Assembly: GCF_018402285.1 (NCBI RefSeq)
Contig: NZ_JAGYJH010000003.1
Coordinates: 744,001-808,000 of the forward strand
DNA: 64,000 nt
Source of the DNA: Hyphomonas sp.
GTDB lineage: Bacteria; Pseudomonadota; Alphaproteobacteria; Caulobacterales; Hyphomonadaceae
Direction of reading: 5' to 3'
Shown here: positions 1 to 10,400 of the stretch, piece by piece
How the letters are laid out: each line of letters opens with the position of its first letter
How positions within the stretch are numbered: position 1 is the stretch's first letter
The notes under the pieces: generated by a model
Told to the model about the DNA's origin: nothing
The model's database searches: none
The model's input: the letters and a program-made list of their open reading frames with translations, nothing else
Position numbers and translations under genes: made by a program

Positions 1-16
1 TGCCCGTTATCGAGCT

Positions 17-53
17 ATTTCAACACCTGTTGAGTTTCAACAGGTGTTGAAAT
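17..53. repeat. 17-bp perfect inverted repeat built of two adjacent dyads
   Basis: Positions 17-33 are exactly reverse-complementary to 37-53, with a 3-base spacer. Each arm is itself a 14-bp near-dyad: TCAACA-CC-TGTTGA at 20-33 and TCAACA-GG-TGTTGA at 37-50. The centres are 17 bp apart. Four equivalent half-sites suggest a double operator for a dimeric helix-turn-helix repressor. It has no run of T, so an intrinsic terminator is less likely. The regulated gene is not visible and may lie left of the window. Confidence 0.75.
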
Positions 54-76
54 GACAGGGCCGGCGCGGCCTGTCA
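53..76. repeat. Inverted repeat TGACAGG...CCTGTCA
   Basis: TGACAGG at 53-59 pairs with CCTGTCA at 70-76 across a GC-rich 10-base centre. It abuts the double palindrome at 17-53, so 60 bp of almost continuous dyad symmetry opens the window. It could be a second operator or an RNA hairpin. No T tract follows. Confidence 0.55.
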
Positions 77-475
77 ATGTGTTCCGGGTGCAACACTCAG
101 GGTGCGCGCGGCCACGAAAACTCCAATGGAAATGCCAATCGAGGGCAGAAAAACTCCGGGCGGGCTTGGGCGGGGCGGCATGGGCCGGCCATTCACCCCT
201 GGCGCTTATCGGGGGCGCCTTTCCAAACGCCCTGCGCGTCCGCTCACCTTCGGAACAATCTACTAAAAAAGATCTTTGTCGCGATTTCGGTAGCCGATGC
301 GCCTCGCCGTCCGCTGGCCTTCTCTGCCCCTCGAGAGGGGGGCGAGACTGACATGACCCTTCTGTTCACCCGGCGATCACGCGGGCACCGGGCAAGGGCT
401 GTCAGCTATGGCTCCCACCGGCGAAGCCCTTGTCCTTGCGCCAGATAACTTTTGAGCAGACGGACTGCACAGAAC
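77..475. other. About 400 bases without a recognisable gene
   Basis: Short open frames exist here, but none has a ribosome binding site or any recognisable family signature. Their composition (Arg/Gly/Pro/Ser rich) is what GC-rich noise gives. A small hairpin (CCCCT-CGAG-AGGGG, about 327-340) is present. The stretch lies downstream of the minus-strand MNT-HEPN gene, so it may be its 3' region or the promoter region of something outside the window. Confidence 0.5.
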
Positions 476-1405
476 TCAGCCCCCGTTCAATGCCTTGGCC
501 TTCAAGTGCTCGATCTTACCCCGGGCGCGCTTTTCAACGAGCGCCTGCAGGATTTCTGCCCGCTCGCCCAGCCAGGCAAGCTCTTCAGCCGTGATCGCAT
601 AATGCTCTGAGTACCTGGCATCGACATAAGCGCGCTTCAGCAGTTCAAACAGCCGCCGATCCTGTTTGGTCTCGCGCGGCCAGGCGGCAATCAGGTCCGG
701 AGAAACCTGCTCAGCCAGCGAGCGGAGGAATTTGATACTGTGGGTCGAAGGCGAGTAGTTCGTCTCCACAAGGAGGAGGCAGGTGTAAGTGCGTTCGACT
801 GCCTGATGTAGCAGGAACGCGGCATCTCTCAGGACCTGATCCTGAATGCTGTCTCGCGACAGTTTGAGCGAATGCTGAGCCAGAGGCATCCAGAAGTTAT
901 AGTGCTTCTGCGCTGTCGCGAAGATCTCCTCCGCCGTCTGCGGCTGGGGCGTCACGAGCGGCGTGCTGCCCTTGAGGTCGTAGAGCGCAATGCCTTCCTT
1001 GATGATGTCGGTGAAGAAGTACTGGCCCTGCGAGAGGGCGCTGTTCACCTCGTCCATCGTGTGCACGATAAAATTGACCGGCGTCCTGATGCCTGTCTCC
1101 CGCATGATCCGGTCTTCGGCGCGGTACCAGTAGGTGGCAAAATCAACCACGCTCTGCTGGTTGACGACGATCAGGAGATCATAGTCGCTTAAGTACCCCT
1201 TGGCGGTATGGGGCTCGTCGACCCAGGTCCCGCGCGCATAGGAGCCGAACAGGACGATCTTGAGGATGCGGCCTTCCTTCTTCTTCGGGGAAGAGGCGGA
1301 CTTCATGGCATCGGCAAATTCCTCAAACAGGATTTCCGTCACGCGGGCGAGTTCGCGCTGCTTGCCAGGAGGGAGATGGTCGAGGTCGGTTCGCATCCCG
1401 TTCAT
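476..1405 (-). CDS. Fused MNT-type nucleotidyltransferase and HEPN domain protein
   Basis: A 309-residue protein with two domains. The N-terminal half holds a minimal nucleotidyltransferase core: GSYARG near residues 54-59, then a longer-than-usual insert, then SDYDLLIVV, whose two Asp residues would be metal ligands. The C-terminal half (about 170-300) is helical with the HEPN-type block AYVDARYSEHY. In the MNT/HEPN toxin-antitoxin family the HEPN partner is an RNase toxin and the MNT partner AMPylates it. Here both are in one chain, so a self-contained or housekeeping role is also possible. It stands alone on the minus strand with no partner gene. The start is the first ATG; an in-frame ATG three codons later is an alternative. 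Function is inferred from family knowledge only. Confidence 0.75.
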   Translation of the reverse strand: MNGMRTDLDHLPPGKQRELARVTEILFEEFADAMKSASSPKKKEGRILKIVLFGSYARGTWVDEPHTAKGYLSDYDLLIVVNQQSVVDFATYWYRAEDRIMRETGIRTPVNFIVHTMDEVNSALSQGQYFFTDIIKEGIALYDLKGSTPLVTPQPQTAEEIFATAQKHYNFWMPLAQHSLKLSRDSIQDQVLRDAAFLLHQAVERTYTCLLLVETNYSPSTHSIKFLRSLAEQVSPDLIAAWPRETKQDRRLFELLKRAYVDARYSEHYAITAEELAWLGERAEILQALVEKRARGKIEHLKAKALNGG

Positions 1406-1497
1406 ATTAGGCAGCGCCGCACCCCGTGCAAAGCGCCAATCCTCCCTTCAGTTGGGCCTCTTGCAGGCAGGAAAGGGAGGCAGGGCGTGCCCGCCCG

Positions 1498-1800
1498 CTA
1501 GTTCGGAGGCTGCCATTCGAAGAGGTCCAAGGTCTCGTCGCTCGGGCGTTTGCCTTTCATCCGGTCGAAGCAGGGGTGGGGGATGTGGCGGCCCGAGGGG
1601 AGGATTTCGGAGACGAAGGTACCGCCATGGGAGGGCTTGGACACGCGGATCGGCGCGCCGCACAAGGGGCAGTTCTCGGCCCAGCCCTGGCGGGGCGGGG
1701 CGTCGCGGGCGTCCGGGCGATAATAGATGGTAGCGGCCACGCGGGAGCGCTCCGGGCTGGCATTGGCATTCCGGAAGTGTTCCTTGCGGTGAATCCACAT
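1498..1800 (-). CDS. Small Cys/His-rich protein, function unknown
   Basis: A 100-residue protein beginning MWIHRKEHFRNAN. The start is chosen because GAGGAG lies 8-9 bases upstream; the open frame continues further upstream but without a binding site. It carries CPLCGAPIRV at about residues 57-66, followed by HIPHPCFDRM. The Cys-x2-Cys and His/Cys residues could form a zinc site. No family was recognised. It lies between the MNT-HEPN gene and uvrB, all on the minus strand, with a hairpin or operator-like dyad at 1871-1892 upstream. Confidence 0.6.
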   Translation of the reverse strand: MWIHRKEHFRNANASPERSRVAATIYYRPDARDAPPRQGWAENCPLCGAPIRVSKPSHGGTFVSEILPSGRHIPHPCFDRMKGKRPSDETLDLFEWQPPN

Positions 1801-1870
1801 CTTGGGGGCTCCTCTACGCTGCTGGGGCCAGGGGTAGCAGGGAGGGGTAAAAGAAGCGTGGCTTTTAGCG

Positions 1871-1892
1871 CGGATAAGGGCGCGCTTATCCG
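1871..1892. repeat. 8-bp dyad CGGATAAG-N6-CTTATCCG
   Basis: A perfect 8-bp inverted repeat with a 6-base GC loop, about 70 bp upstream of the Cys/His-rich small gene. A further copy of the nine-base half GCTTATCCG occurs at 2039-2047, just past the uvrB stop. It could be an operator for the small gene or part of uvrB termination. No T tract is present. Confidence 0.5.
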
Positions 1893-2050
1893 GCGGGGTT
1901 TCCTCGCCGTCCAGACGTGCAGGCGTGAGCGAGGCTGATGCCTGCCTCAATTTCCCCGGGGCGGACAAAAGGCAAAGGTGCGTTCCTGGATCGGAAAGTG
2001 AACATAATCGTTCAGTACACGTATAAAACCTCGTTAGAGCTTATCCGTTA

Positions 2051-4243
<2,193 letters not shown>

Positions 4244-4307
4244 ATTGGGCGCTGTGGGGAGAGAGTAAAGGGTGTTCTTGTTTTGTGCGATCCGCCAGGC
4301 TGGCGCC

Positions 4308-5819
4308 TCAGACCATCCTGAAGAGGTGTTGCAGGGCCAGGTAGATGCCGGCGGCGAGGATGGCGCTGGCGGGGACGGTGATGATCCAGGCCGCCGCGAT
4401 GGTGGTGACATGGGCGCGGCGGACGAGTTTGCGGGCTGCCTTGCGGCGGGCGATACCGGCGAACTTCGTCTGGGCCCCGTTGGGGGACTTGGCATGGACG
4501 TAGGTGACGCGCGTCTTTGAGTTGGCGGTGAACCATTCGCGGAAGAAACCGACGCCGAAGATGGCGCCCACCGCGATGTGGGTGGAGGAGACGGGCAGGC
4601 CGAGCCAGCTGGCGATGATCACGGTGACGGCGGCGGCAAGGGCGACGCAATAGGCGCGCATCGGGTTCAGCTTGGTGATCGAGTCGCCCACCATGCGGAT
4701 GAGTTTCGGCCCGAACAGGACAAGCCCGAAGGAAATGCCCATCGCGCCGATCAGCATGACCCAGAGGGGGATGGTAACCTTGTCGGAGATTTCGCCATCC
4801 TGGAGGGCGTGGACGATGGCGGCGAGCGGGCCGATCGCGTTGGCCACGTCGTTTGCGCCATGAGCAAAGGAGAGGAGGGCGGCGGAGAAGATCAGCGGCC
4901 AGACGAAGAGCTCGCGCAGGGACTGGTTGCGGTTCTCCATGCCTTCTGACTGGCGCCGGATCAGGGGGTGGGTGAGGGCCCAGGCCAGCAGCGCAATGCC
5001 AAGGCCGATCAGAAGGGAATGGGGCAGGGAAATCTTGACGAGCTTGCTGACGCCCTTGAGCGCCATATAGGTGCCAAAGGCGCCGGCCATGACGGCGATC
5101 AGCACGGGTACCCAGCGGCGGGCGGCGGAGATCTTGTCTTCCCGGTAGATGATGGCGATCTTGATGAAGGCGAGCACGCCGGCCGCAATGATGCCGCCCA
5201 TGACGGGGGAGATGACCCAGGAGGCGGCAATGCCCGCCATCACCGGCCAGCTGACCGCGCCGAAGCCGGCCGCCGCGATACCGGCGCCCATGACGCCGCC
5301 GACGATGGAGTGGGTGGTGGAGACGGGCGCGTTGAGGATGGTGGCGAGGTTGATCCAGAGGGCGGCGGAAATCAGCGCGGCCATCATCAGCCAGACGAAG
5401 GTTTCGGTGTTGGCGACATTGGTGGGGTCGATGATGCCGCGCGAGATTGTGGAGACGACATCGCCGCCTGCCAGCAGGGCGCCGGCGCTCTCGCAGATGG
5501 CGGCCATGATGATGGCGCCGGTCATGGTGAGCGCCTTGGAGCCGACGGCCGGGCCGACATTGTTGGCCACATCATTGGCGCCGATGTTGAGGGCCATGTA
5601 GCCGCCGATGGCCGCGGCCGCAACGATCAGCAGTCCATTGCTCTGGTTGCCGAACATGGCTGTGCCGATAACGACAATCACGGCGAGAAACAGGAAGCTG
5701 AGGCCGGGGCCGACGACGGCGCGCGCGGTCGAGGCGACGGCGGCTTCGGCCTTGCCGATCTTGGCAAGGTCTTTGTCGAGCGTCGCTTTGACGATCGTTG
5801 GTTCCCTGCCGTCCATCAT
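4308..5819 (-). CDS. pit: Low-affinity inorganic phosphate transporter, Pit family
   Basis: An inner-membrane carrier importing phosphate (as metal-phosphate, coupled to protons or ions). 503 residues with about ten to twelve hydrophobic segments. The family's duplicated signature is visible twice: [16 protein letters not shown] in the first half and [15 protein letters not shown] in the second. An N-terminal cytosolic stretch of about 35 residues precedes the first helix. Two adjacent ATG codons open the frame (5819 and 5816). The usual alphaproteobacterial partner, a DUF47 PhoU-like protein, is not next to it. A Pho box lies about 95 bp upstream. In Sinorhizobium the orfA-pit operon is known to be repressed by PhoB, so the same may hold here. 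Confidence 0.92.
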   Translation of the reverse strand: MMDGREPTIVKATLDKDLAKIGKAEAAVASTARAVVGPGLSFLFLAVIVVIGTAMFGNQSNGLLIVAAAAIGGYMALNIGANDVANNVGPAVGSKALTMTGAIIMAAICESAGALLAGGDVVSTISRGIIDPTNVANTETFVWLMMAALISAALWINLATILNAPVSTTHSIVGGVMGAGIAAAGFGAVSWPVMAGIAASWVISPVMGGIIAAGVLAFIKIAIIYREDKISAARRWVPVLIAVMAGAFGTYMALKGVSKLVKISLPHSLLIGLGIALLAWALTHPLIRRQSEGMENRNQSLRELFVWPLIFSAALLSFAHGANDVANAIGPLAAIVHALQDGEISDKVTIPLWVMLIGAMGISFGLVLFGPKLIRMVGDSITKLNPMRAYCVALAAAVTVIIASWLGLPVSSTHIAVGAIFGVGFFREWFTANSKTRVTYVHAKSPNGAQTKFAGIARRKAARKLVRRAHVTTIAAAWIITVPASAILAAGIYLALQHLFRMV

Positions 5820-5912
5820 GAAGCCCCCGCTTTAGGCGATGTGCCGCGCATCAGCCGCATGCGCCTGAACTTTTCAAGCTGCGGGCCCCAAGATTCCGGT
5901 CTGAAGCTGCAG

Positions 5913-5930
5913 ATGTCACGCGGCTGTCAC
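5913..5930 (+). promoter_or_regulatory. Pho box (PhoB binding site) in the pit/response-regulator gap
   Basis: Two 7-bp direct repeats, ATGTCAC (5913-5919) and CTGTCAC (5924-5930), are separated by GCGG. This reproduces the 11-bp spacing of the PhoB consensus CTGTCAT-N4-CTGTCAT. It reads on the plus strand, between the divergent pit and sigma-54 regulator genes. PhoB often represses pit and activates high-affinity genes. Which of the two genes it controls cannot be decided by eye, and no convincing -10 follows at the expected distance. Confidence 0.65.
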
Positions 5931-6090
5931 AAAACCTCCCCGGAGCGTTCAGCAAAGATTTCGTTCAAATTCAAACGACCGGTGAAACCGTAACTCCATG
6001 CGTCTGTGTCAGAACGGGGCGTAACGAAACGGCACGGGACGCCCGGAGGAGGCAGCCTGGCCGCAACCGGACTATGATGAGGGTAGACCC

Positions 6091-7563
6091 ATGGCCAAGA
6101 CGATCCTGGTGGTCGATGATGATCCGACACAGCGCCGCCTGCTTCAGGCCGCGGTGGAGAAGGCCGGCTTTGCCTGCCGCACCGCGCCCGATGGCGAGAG
6201 TGGCCTGCAGATGGCTTCTGACGCGCGCGAAGGCGTGGATGTCGTGCTGCTGGACCTGACGATGCCGGGTCTCTCGGGCATGGAGACCCTGGAGCGGCTA
6301 AATACCAAGCGCCCCGACCTGCCGGTGATCATGCTGACCGCGACAAGCGGCATCGACACGATCGTGCAGACGATGCGGCGCGGGGCGGTGGACTTCATCG
6401 TAAAGCCCGCCAATCCCGAGCGCGTGGTTGTCTCGATCCGCAACGCGCTGAAGATGCAGAGCCTGACGGGCGAGGTGAAGCGCCTTTCGCGCAAGGCCGA
6501 AGGCGGCATGAAGTTCGAGGACATGATTGCCTCGGCCCCGGCGATGCGCAGCGTGATCCGCATGGCAGAGCGCGGGGCTGCATCGGACATTCCGGTGCTG
6601 ATCCTGGGCGAAAGCGGTGTGGGTAAGGAAGTTGTGGCGCGCTGCATCCAGGGCGCCAGCGCGCGGGCGGGCAAGCCGTTCGTGACGGTCAACTGCGGGG
6701 CGATCCCGGAGAACCTCGTGGAGTCGATCCTCTTCGGCCATGAGAAGGGCGCGTTTACCGGCGCCGTGACCAAATCACCCGGCAAGTTTGTCGAGGCCGA
6801 TGGCGGCACGCTGTTCCTGGATGAGGTGGGCGAGCTTCCCCTCGACGCGCAGGTGAAACTGCTCCGTGCCCTGCAGGAAGGCGAGGTTGATGCCGTTGGC
6901 TCGCGCCGCCCGACCAGGGTGGACGTGCGCATCATCTCTGCGACGAACCGCGACCTGGCTGGCCAGGTGAAGGCGGGGACGTTCCGCGAAGACCTGTTCT
7001 ACCGCCTCAACGTGTTTCCCATCGACATGCCGTCGCTGCGCGAACGCCGCGAAGACATTCCGGCCCTGGTCGATCATTTCATTGCACGGTTCAATGCCAG
7101 CGAAGGCACGAAAGTGACCGGCGCCGGCAAGGACACGCTGCAGATGCTGTACGCACATGACTGGCCGGGCAACGTCCGCCAGCTGGAGAACGCCGTGTTC
7201 CGCGCGGTTGTGCTGTGTGATGGGGATGAGCTGCGCCCGCAGGATTTCCCGCAGATTTCCGGCCTGATGGCGGATGTCATGATGATGCCAGCCATGCCGT
7301 CGGCGCGGGAAGAGACGCCCCCGGTTCCGGCCAATGACGTGCAGGCCGGTCTTTCCGGCGACGCGCCGGTCGCGATAAAGGATGAGGACGGGGAAATCCG
7401 CAGCCTGCAGGACATCGAACGCGACCTTCTTCAGTATGCGATCGAATTCTATGACGGCCATATGAGCGAAGTCTCGCGCCGTCTCGGCATTGGCCGCTCA
7501 ACGCTTTACCGCAAGGTGCGTGAATACGACCTGGAAGTACGCGGCGACCGCGAGACGGGCTGA
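6091..7563 (+). CDS. Sigma-54-dependent NtrC-family response regulator (TacA-like)
   Basis: A cytoplasmic transcriptional activator of 490 residues. Residues 1-120 are a receiver with the acidic pocket VVDDDPTQ and phosphoacceptor Asp55 (VVLLDLTMPG). Residues about 143-375 are the AAA+ domain with Walker A GESGVGKE (173-180), the sigma-54 contact loop GAFTGA (220-225) and GNVRQLENAV. The C-terminal Fis-type helix-turn-helix reads SRRLGIGRSTLYRKVREY. Layout, length and the opening VVDDDPTQRRL resemble Caulobacter TacA, a stalk and cell-polarity regulator, but orthology is inferred. No cognate histidine kinase is adjacent. A strong terminator follows. An upstream Pho box (5913-5930) reads toward it. 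Confidence 0.9.
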   Translation: MAKTILVVDDDPTQRRLLQAAVEKAGFACRTAPDGESGLQMASDAREGVDVVLLDLTMPGLSGMETLERLNTKRPDLPVIMLTATSGIDTIVQTMRRGAVDFIVKPANPERVVVSIRNALKMQSLTGEVKRLSRKAEGGMKFEDMIASAPAMRSVIRMAERGAASDIPVLILGESGVGKEVVARCIQGASARAGKPFVTVNCGAIPENLVESILFGHEKGAFTGAVTKSPGKFVEADGGTLFLDEVGELPLDAQVKLLRALQEGEVDAVGSRRPTRVDVRIISATNRDLAGQVKAGTFREDLFYRLNVFPIDMPSLRERREDIPALVDHFIARFNASEGTKVTGAGKDTLQMLYAHDWPGNVRQLENAVFRAVVLCDGDELRPQDFPQISGLMADVMMMPAMPSAREETPPVPANDVQAGLSGDAPVAIKDEDGEIRSLQDIERDLLQYAIEFYDGHMSEVSRRLGIGRSTLYRKVREYDLEVRGDRETG

Positions 7564-7590
7564 TCTCTTCGGTGAAACACGATCAAAAAG

Positions 7591-7616
7591 CTCCGGACGA
7601 GGTCCGGAGTTTTTTT
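7591..7616. terminator. Bidirectional intrinsic terminator
   Basis: CTCCGGAC (7591-7598) and GTCCGGAG (7602-7609) form an 8-bp stem with a GAG loop, followed by seven T on the plus strand (7610-7616). On the other strand the stem is followed by CTTTTT. It therefore serves both the response regulator and the convergent MFS gene ending at 7623. Confidence 0.9.
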
Positions 7617-7622
7617 ATGTCT

Positions 7623-8813
7623 TCAGTCCCGGGATACTGGCTGGATGGGCTGGCGGGTTGCCCGCCAGGTCAGGGCGATTCCGGCGAGGGTGACGATCAC
7701 CATCAGCCAGTAGAGCTTTGTCTGGGCGTCGATACCGCCCGGCGCGAGGGCGTCATAGGCGATGCCGGCGGCAAGGCCGGTGACGGCCATCGCGGGGCCG
7801 AAGATCAGCGCGCCATTGGCCGAATAGGCCAGTGACAGCTTGTCATCGGGCAGGGCGGCCTGAAGGAAACGCATCGTTGCGATATGCGTCATGGCAAAGC
7901 TCGCCGCATGCAGGGTCTGGAAGACATAGACCGCCTCCACCGGCAGGACGAAACCCGCCGCTGTCCAGCGGATCAGCGCGCCGATCCCGCCGAGCCAGAG
8001 CAGGGCGTAATAGTTCATGTCCTTCAGGAGCTTGCGCGAGAGGAGCAGAAGGAGGATTTCGGCCGCCACGCCAATCGCCCAGAGCGCGCCGATATGGCCG
8101 CCATCAATGCCCTGCGCGATCCAGATATTGGACGCGAACGCATAGTAGGCCCCGTGGCTCGACTGGATGAGGGCGGCGGCGAGCAGGTACACGAAGACGC
8201 CCGGCATCCGGTAGAGGGTGAAGGAGTCGGTGAAGGTCGAGATCAGCGGGCGGCGCGCCACGGCGGCGCGCGCGCCCTGCTTGGTGAAGAGCGGCGCAAG
8301 GGCGGCGATGCCTGAGGCCGCGATCAGAAAGTAAAGGACCCAGTCCGGACCGAGCGCGCCGAGGATGGCCCCGCCGCCGAGATTGGCCGCAACGAAGGCG
8401 GCCGAGGCGATGGCGCGGCCTTCGCCATAGTCGGGGCGGCCATTGCGCGTGCCGAAGACGAGGACGGCCTCGAACAGCGGTCCGGCGAGGTTCAAGGCGC
8501 TGTAGACGAGCACGCAGAGGAGGAAAGCGGCAGCGCGCGGAGCGTCGGGAACGAGCAGGGCGTAGCCGGCAAGGGCAACGACCATCACCGAGGCGAGCGT
8601 GCCGCGCAGCCCGTGATCCTGCGCGATGCCGGCTGTCAGGGGGCCGGCGAAGATCCGGATGAGAATGGCGAGCGTGCTGGCCCCGGCGATCTCGGCGCCC
8701 GACATTCCGGCGGCGCGCTCCATCCAGACAGGGAGGTAGGGAAGGTTTGCGCCAAGCACGAGGTTGACTGCGCCGGCCGCAAGCGCGGCGCGCCAGGATG
8801 CGCTCAGGCCCAT
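7623..8813 (-). CDS. MFS transporter, HcaT/MFS_1-like family
   Basis: A 396-residue inner-membrane protein with about twelve hydrophobic helices and no signal peptide. The opening (AAGAVNLVLGANLPYLPVWM) and general layout match the MFS_1-like group that includes the 3-phenylpropionate carrier HcaT and nucleoside symporters. The substrate cannot be read from the sequence. It sits downstream of oxyR on the same strand with a 127-base gap, so it could be in one transcript with it, and ends at the shared terminator at 7591-7616. No clear ribosome binding site precedes the ATG. Confidence 0.8.
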   Translation of the reverse strand: MGLSASWRAALAAGAVNLVLGANLPYLPVWMERAAGMSGAEIAGASTLAILIRIFAGPLTAGIAQDHGLRGTLASVMVVALAGYALLVPDAPRAAAFLLCVLVYSALNLAGPLFEAVLVFGTRNGRPDYGEGRAIASAAFVAANLGGGAILGALGPDWVLYFLIAASGIAALAPLFTKQGARAAVARRPLISTFTDSFTLYRMPGVFVYLLAAALIQSSHGAYYAFASNIWIAQGIDGGHIGALWAIGVAAEILLLLLSRKLLKDMNYYALLWLGGIGALIRWTAAGFVLPVEAVYVFQTLHAASFAMTHIATMRFLQAALPDDKLSLAYSANGALIFGPAMAVTGLAAGIAYDALAPGGIDAQTKLYWLMVIVTLAGIALTWRATRQPIQPVSRD

Positions 8814-8940
8814 GCGGCCCTGCTGCCGACGCTTGCTGCATGCCCCGTCATGCCTGTTTCAGATCCTTATCCGCTGCCCCCGAGACCGGCGTGATACTCT
8901 GCTTGGCGGGCAGGCGGTAGGGGCCTATCGGGAAGACTTT

Positions 8941-9870
8941 TCAGGATAGGGGCGCAGCGCCGGTTTGGCGGCGGAGCTGCTCGCGGACAAGCTCACCGAG
9001 CTTGCGGGCTTCGGCCTCGCGCGGGCTGCCGGATTTCCAGGCGATGCCGACCTGCCGGCCGATGATCGGGCTCACGAAGGAGCGCACCGCGACATCCGGG
9101 CCGAGGGTGAGGCCATTGTCGGCGGCGAGTTTCGGGATCAGTGATACGCCGAGCCCGCCGGCTACCATGTTGACCAGCGTGCCCAGCGAGGTGGCCGCGA
9201 CCTGTTCGCGCCCGCCGCCAGGCTTGATCCGGCAGGCAGCCACGGCATGGTCGCGCAGGCAGTGGCCATCTTCCAGAAGGAGCAGGTCGACGCCCTGAAG
9301 GTCTTCCGGGGAGAGCCCGTTCTTGCGGGTGAGCGGGTGGCTTACCGGAGCGGCGAGCAGGAACTCGTCGTCGAACAGCGTCATCACCTCGATGCCCGGC
9401 GCTTCCCAGGGCAGGGCGATGAAGGCCGCGTCCAGCGTGCGGGCGCGCAGCTGGTCGATCAGGCGCTGGGTTCGGTCTTCGGTGAGGTAGAGTTTCACAT
9501 CCGGATATGTGCGGGTGAGCTGGCTGACGATCTGGGGCAGCACGAAGGGCGCGATGGTCGGAATGGCGCCGAGATGAAAGGGTCCGGAGAAGAGTGCGCC
9601 TGCGCTCGGCACGGCCTGGACCAGGGCATGGGCGTCGGCCAGCAAGGCTGAGGCGCGCGCGACGGCGATTTCCCCGGCATGCGTCAATGTTGCGCCGCGC
9701 GATTCCCGCTCGGCGAGCGAAACCCCGAACAGATCTTCAAGTTCCTTGATGCCCGCCGAAAGGGTGGGCTGGGTGACGTGACATGCCTCGGCCGCACGGG
9801 AAAAAGAGCCGGTTTCGCCCAGTGCTACGAGGAATTGAAGCTGGCGGAGGGTCGGAAGTATCATAGACAT
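8941..9870 (-). CDS. oxyR: Hydrogen peroxide sensor and LysR-family regulator OxyR
   Basis: 309 residues. An N-terminal winged helix-turn-helix (about 5-65, SFSRAAEACHVTQPTLSAGI) is followed by a periplasmic-binding-fold sensor domain. The diagnostic pair of redox cysteines is present nine residues apart: Cys204 in LLLLEDGHCLRDHA and Cys213 in AACRI, matching Cys199 and Cys208 of E. coli OxyR. Oxidation by peroxide forms a disulfide that turns the factor into an activator. Two in-frame ATG codons (9870, 9864) are possible starts. A four-part OxyR operator at 9863-9899 overlaps the start, implying autorepression. The divergent neighbour is a broken ahpC, the classical OxyR target. Confidence 0.92.
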   Translation of the reverse strand: MSMILPTLRQLQFLVALGETGSFSRAAEACHVTQPTLSAGIKELEDLFGVSLAERESRGATLTHAGEIAVARASALLADAHALVQAVPSAGALFSGPFHLGAIPTIAPFVLPQIVSQLTRTYPDVKLYLTEDRTQRLIDQLRARTLDAAFIALPWEAPGIEVMTLFDDEFLLAAPVSHPLTRKNGLSPEDLQGVDLLLLEDGHCLRDHAVAACRIKPGGGREQVAATSLGTLVNMVAGGLGVSLIPKLAADNGLTLGPDVAVRSFVSPIIGRQVGIAWKSGSPREAEARKLGELVREQLRRQTGAAPLS

Positions 9871-9899
9871 AATCTATATCATAAATCGCAATTATCAAT
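9863..9899. promoter_or_regulatory. OxyR operator
   Basis: Four elements in exact register: ATAG (9863-9866), CTAT (9874-9877), ATCG (9885-9888) and CAAT (9896-9899), each separated by 7 bases. The OxyR consensus is ATAG-N7-CTAT-N7-ATAG-N7-CTAT, so 14 of 16 fixed positions match. It overlaps the oxyR start codon and faces the ahpC remnant. Confidence 0.8.
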
Positions 9900-9986
9900 T
9901 TTCTTTATCGGGTGCGCCCACCCTCCCGAAGGGGCCCGCAGTCACCGAAGCGGGTGATCAAGCCTCTTTCGGGGAGGCCTCCCAGG

Positions 9987-10400
9987 CTTGGCATCGGCCA
10001 GAAACTGCCTGACTTCCAGATCACCGGCGTGAAACCGACATTCATGCAGCGCGAACACATAGGGCGAATGCGCTTTCGCGCCGCTGACCGAGGACAGCTT
10101 CCCCGACCTCTGGAAGGTCATCTTCTTCTATCCGAAGGACGTCACCTTCGTCTGCCCGGCAGAGATTGCCGAATTTGCGCGCCTTGCGCCTGAGTTTGCC
10201 GACACCAAAGGTTCGCTGACTGACGGCCCCGGCGCGGGTGAAGAAGGCGCCGGCCTCGCCTGTCATGCGATCTGCATCGTCGATCCGCACGCTGTCATCG
10301 GGCGTCTGCGTGACCAAGCTCAACTTTGGCCCTCACCCGCGAGGCCCTGCGCGAGCCGGTGGCTGAGGCGGCGCGGGCGGCCGAGCCGGCCTGTCACCGG
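9987..10400 (+). pseudogene. ahpC: Decayed 2-Cys peroxiredoxin gene (ahpC type)
   Basis: Fragments of one AhpC-type peroxiredoxin occur in three frames. LGIGQKLPDFQITGVKP (from 9987) is the normal N-terminus; the codon before it is AGG where ATG might be expected. After a frameshift near 10065, the next frame gives AFAPLTEDSFPDLWKV, then IFFYPKDVTFVCPAEIAEF with the peroxidatic Cys at 10153-10155. An in-frame gap of roughly 30 codons then joins APEF to ADTKGSLTDG, followed by ICIVDPHAVIG. The tail LNFGPHP and EALREPVAEA needs two more shifts. The protein cannot be made. It is divergent from oxyR and its operator, the usual oxyR-ahpC arrangement, so the parent gene was probably the OxyR target. 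Confidence 0.85.

Noticed and set aside
52..448. Two overlapping short frames at the left edge
   Set aside because: No ribosome binding site, no recognisable domain, overlapping in different frames.
4968..5993. 341-codon Gly/Asp-rich plus-strand frame over pit
   Set aside because: Mirror image of the Pit transmembrane segments. No binding site or motif.
5930..6090. Sigma-54 promoter (TGGCAC-N5-TTGC) before the NtrC-type regulator or the pilin gene
   Set aside because: Looked for by eye on both strands in these gaps and near 27170-27476. No convincing GG/GC pair at the right spacing.
9912..10193. Possible 93-residue gene starting upstream of the ahpC remnant
   Set aside because: Its middle matches the AhpC N-terminus and then leaves frame. 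The upstream ATG is not preceded by a binding site. Better explained as a pseudogene fragment.
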